Below are positions 63,527 to 64,000 of a stretch of DNA of 64,000 nt, in pieces. Where the stretch lies: contig NZ_JAGFPK010000001.1 of NCBI RefSeq assembly GCF_017599385.1, forward strand, positions 1,355,399 to 1,419,398. The letters are read 5' to 3'. How positions within the stretch are numbered: position 1 is the stretch's first letter; every line of letters starts with the position of its first letter. The translations under genes were made by a program, and so were the position numbers. The notes below the pieces were generated by a model, which saw only the letters and a program-made list of their open reading frames with translations, made no database searches and was not told the DNA's origin. Source of the DNA: Ciceribacter sp. L1K22. GTDB taxonomy: Bacteria > Pseudomonadota > Alphaproteobacteria > Rhizobiales > Rhizobiaceae.

Positions 63527-64000
63527 TTACTTGATGCCGAGGCTGGCGCGGACGGTTTCATCCGATTCTGTCTGCTGCACGATGACGCCATACCAGCCAA
63601 GCCCATCATAATCTTCGTATCCGAGTGTCCGGGCATAGGCGACGATGCTGCCATTACTGTCGTAGTAGCTGCCGCGCGGCGCGCTACCCGGATTGTGGAG
63701 CGCGAAATGGGTGAAGCGGCGGGCCGGGTTACTGGCGGCGATGACGCGAAGATTGCCGTCGAGCAGCATCACCTCCGTGCGCGCGGCGACCGATGGCGGG
63801 AGGTTCGCTTCCTTCTCTACGATCGCGCGGCCCTGCTCCTGCCAGTCGAAATAGACGCCGAGCGTGCCGAGCAGAGCGCCATCGGTGCGGCCGCCCTCGC
63901 GGATACCGGTGGCGTAGACAAGGATGTCGCGGTTGTCGTGCAGGCTGCTCGATTTGACTTCGTCCACCACGTAATCGTCGCCGCTATTGCAACGACGGGC
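63527..64000 (-). CDS. Putative cache-type sensory protein, C-terminal part (cut by the window)
   Basis: The reading frame is open to base 64000, so the start is outside. The visible 158 residues include SGDDYVVDEVKSSSLHDNRD ILVYA, LGTLGVYFDWQEQGRAIVEK, EVMLLDGNLRVIAASNP and SIVAYARTLGYEDYDGLGWY GVIVQQ, the layout of dCache/PDC sensory domains (FDW, D/N pocket, GYE-Y-GL-W closing). It ends soon after this domain, with no kinase or methyl-accepting region behind it. Role unknown: chemotaxis or ligand sensing is likely from the domain. Confidence 0.55.
   Translation of the reverse strand, partial: ARRCNSGDDYVVDEVKSSSLHDNRDILVYATGIREGGRTDGALLGTLGVYFDWQEQGRAIVEKEANLPPSVAARTEVMLLDGNLRVIAASNPARRFTHFALHNPGSAPRGSYYDSNGSIVAYARTLGYEDYDGLGWYGVIVQQTESDETVRASLGIK

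Overview
The window reads as chromosomal DNA of a high-GC member of the Rhizobiaceae (Rhizobium, Sinorhizobium, Agrobacterium or Shinella type). The evidence is the run feuN-feuP-feuQ, cycHJKL (ccmI-E-F-H), degP, a response regulator/kinase pair and glnE, which is classic rhizobial gene order; an HmrR/CueR-type copper regulator; and many palindromic mosaic repeats of the rhizobial RIME kind (CCCCTCATCC...GGATGAGGGG). Species is not decidable by eye.

Layout. 1-5.5 kb: the 5' end of a repeat-rich autotransporter, an exported protein, a TacAT-like GNAT/DUF1778 toxin-antitoxin pair, and an AT-richer insert carrying a membrane-anchored CHAP-like protein whose expected catalytic Cys is Ala. The insert is bracketed by decayed partial copies of its native neighbours. 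5.6-9.1 kb: copper module copA-hmrR-copZ with MerR-type promoters; copA carries an in-frame mosaic-repeat insertion. 9.2-11.9 kb: GNAT, MFS exporter, AhpD-like protein and a small exported protein. 12.0-13.5 kb: an AT-richer two-gene module, a nucleotidyltransferase-fold protein plus a 315-residue partner of unknown function, possibly defence or toxin-antitoxin.

13.8-40.2 kb: a complete gene transfer agent (GTA) locus of the RcGTA type. All GTA genes are on the + strand in canonical order: TerS-like, TerL, portal, gp3.5-like, protease, capsid, connector, adaptor, tail terminator, tail tube, gp10, gp10.1, short tape measure, gp12-gp15. There is no integrase, repressor or replication gene. The cluster is cut into blocks by cargo, mostly on the - strand (PAP2 phosphatase, MerR regulator, VOC protein, MltR-like protein, membrane proteins, MFS, a DUF2442/DUF4160 pair) plus a GH19 lysozyme, a Dabb protein and a sunset-domain protein. 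Mosaic repeats sit at most junctions, and one repeat family lies directly upstream of three GTA blocks.

40.2-64 kb: repeat-poor core genome. FeuNPQ is an envelope two-component system with its periplasmic inhibitor; ccmI-E-F-H assembles c-type cytochromes. On the - strand follow a GGDEF/EAL protein, glnE, an OmpR-type kinase/regulator pair, degP, a DUF922 protein, a PAS sensor kinase, pepN, and the C-terminal part of a putative sensory protein; one + strand DUF4344 protein lies between them.
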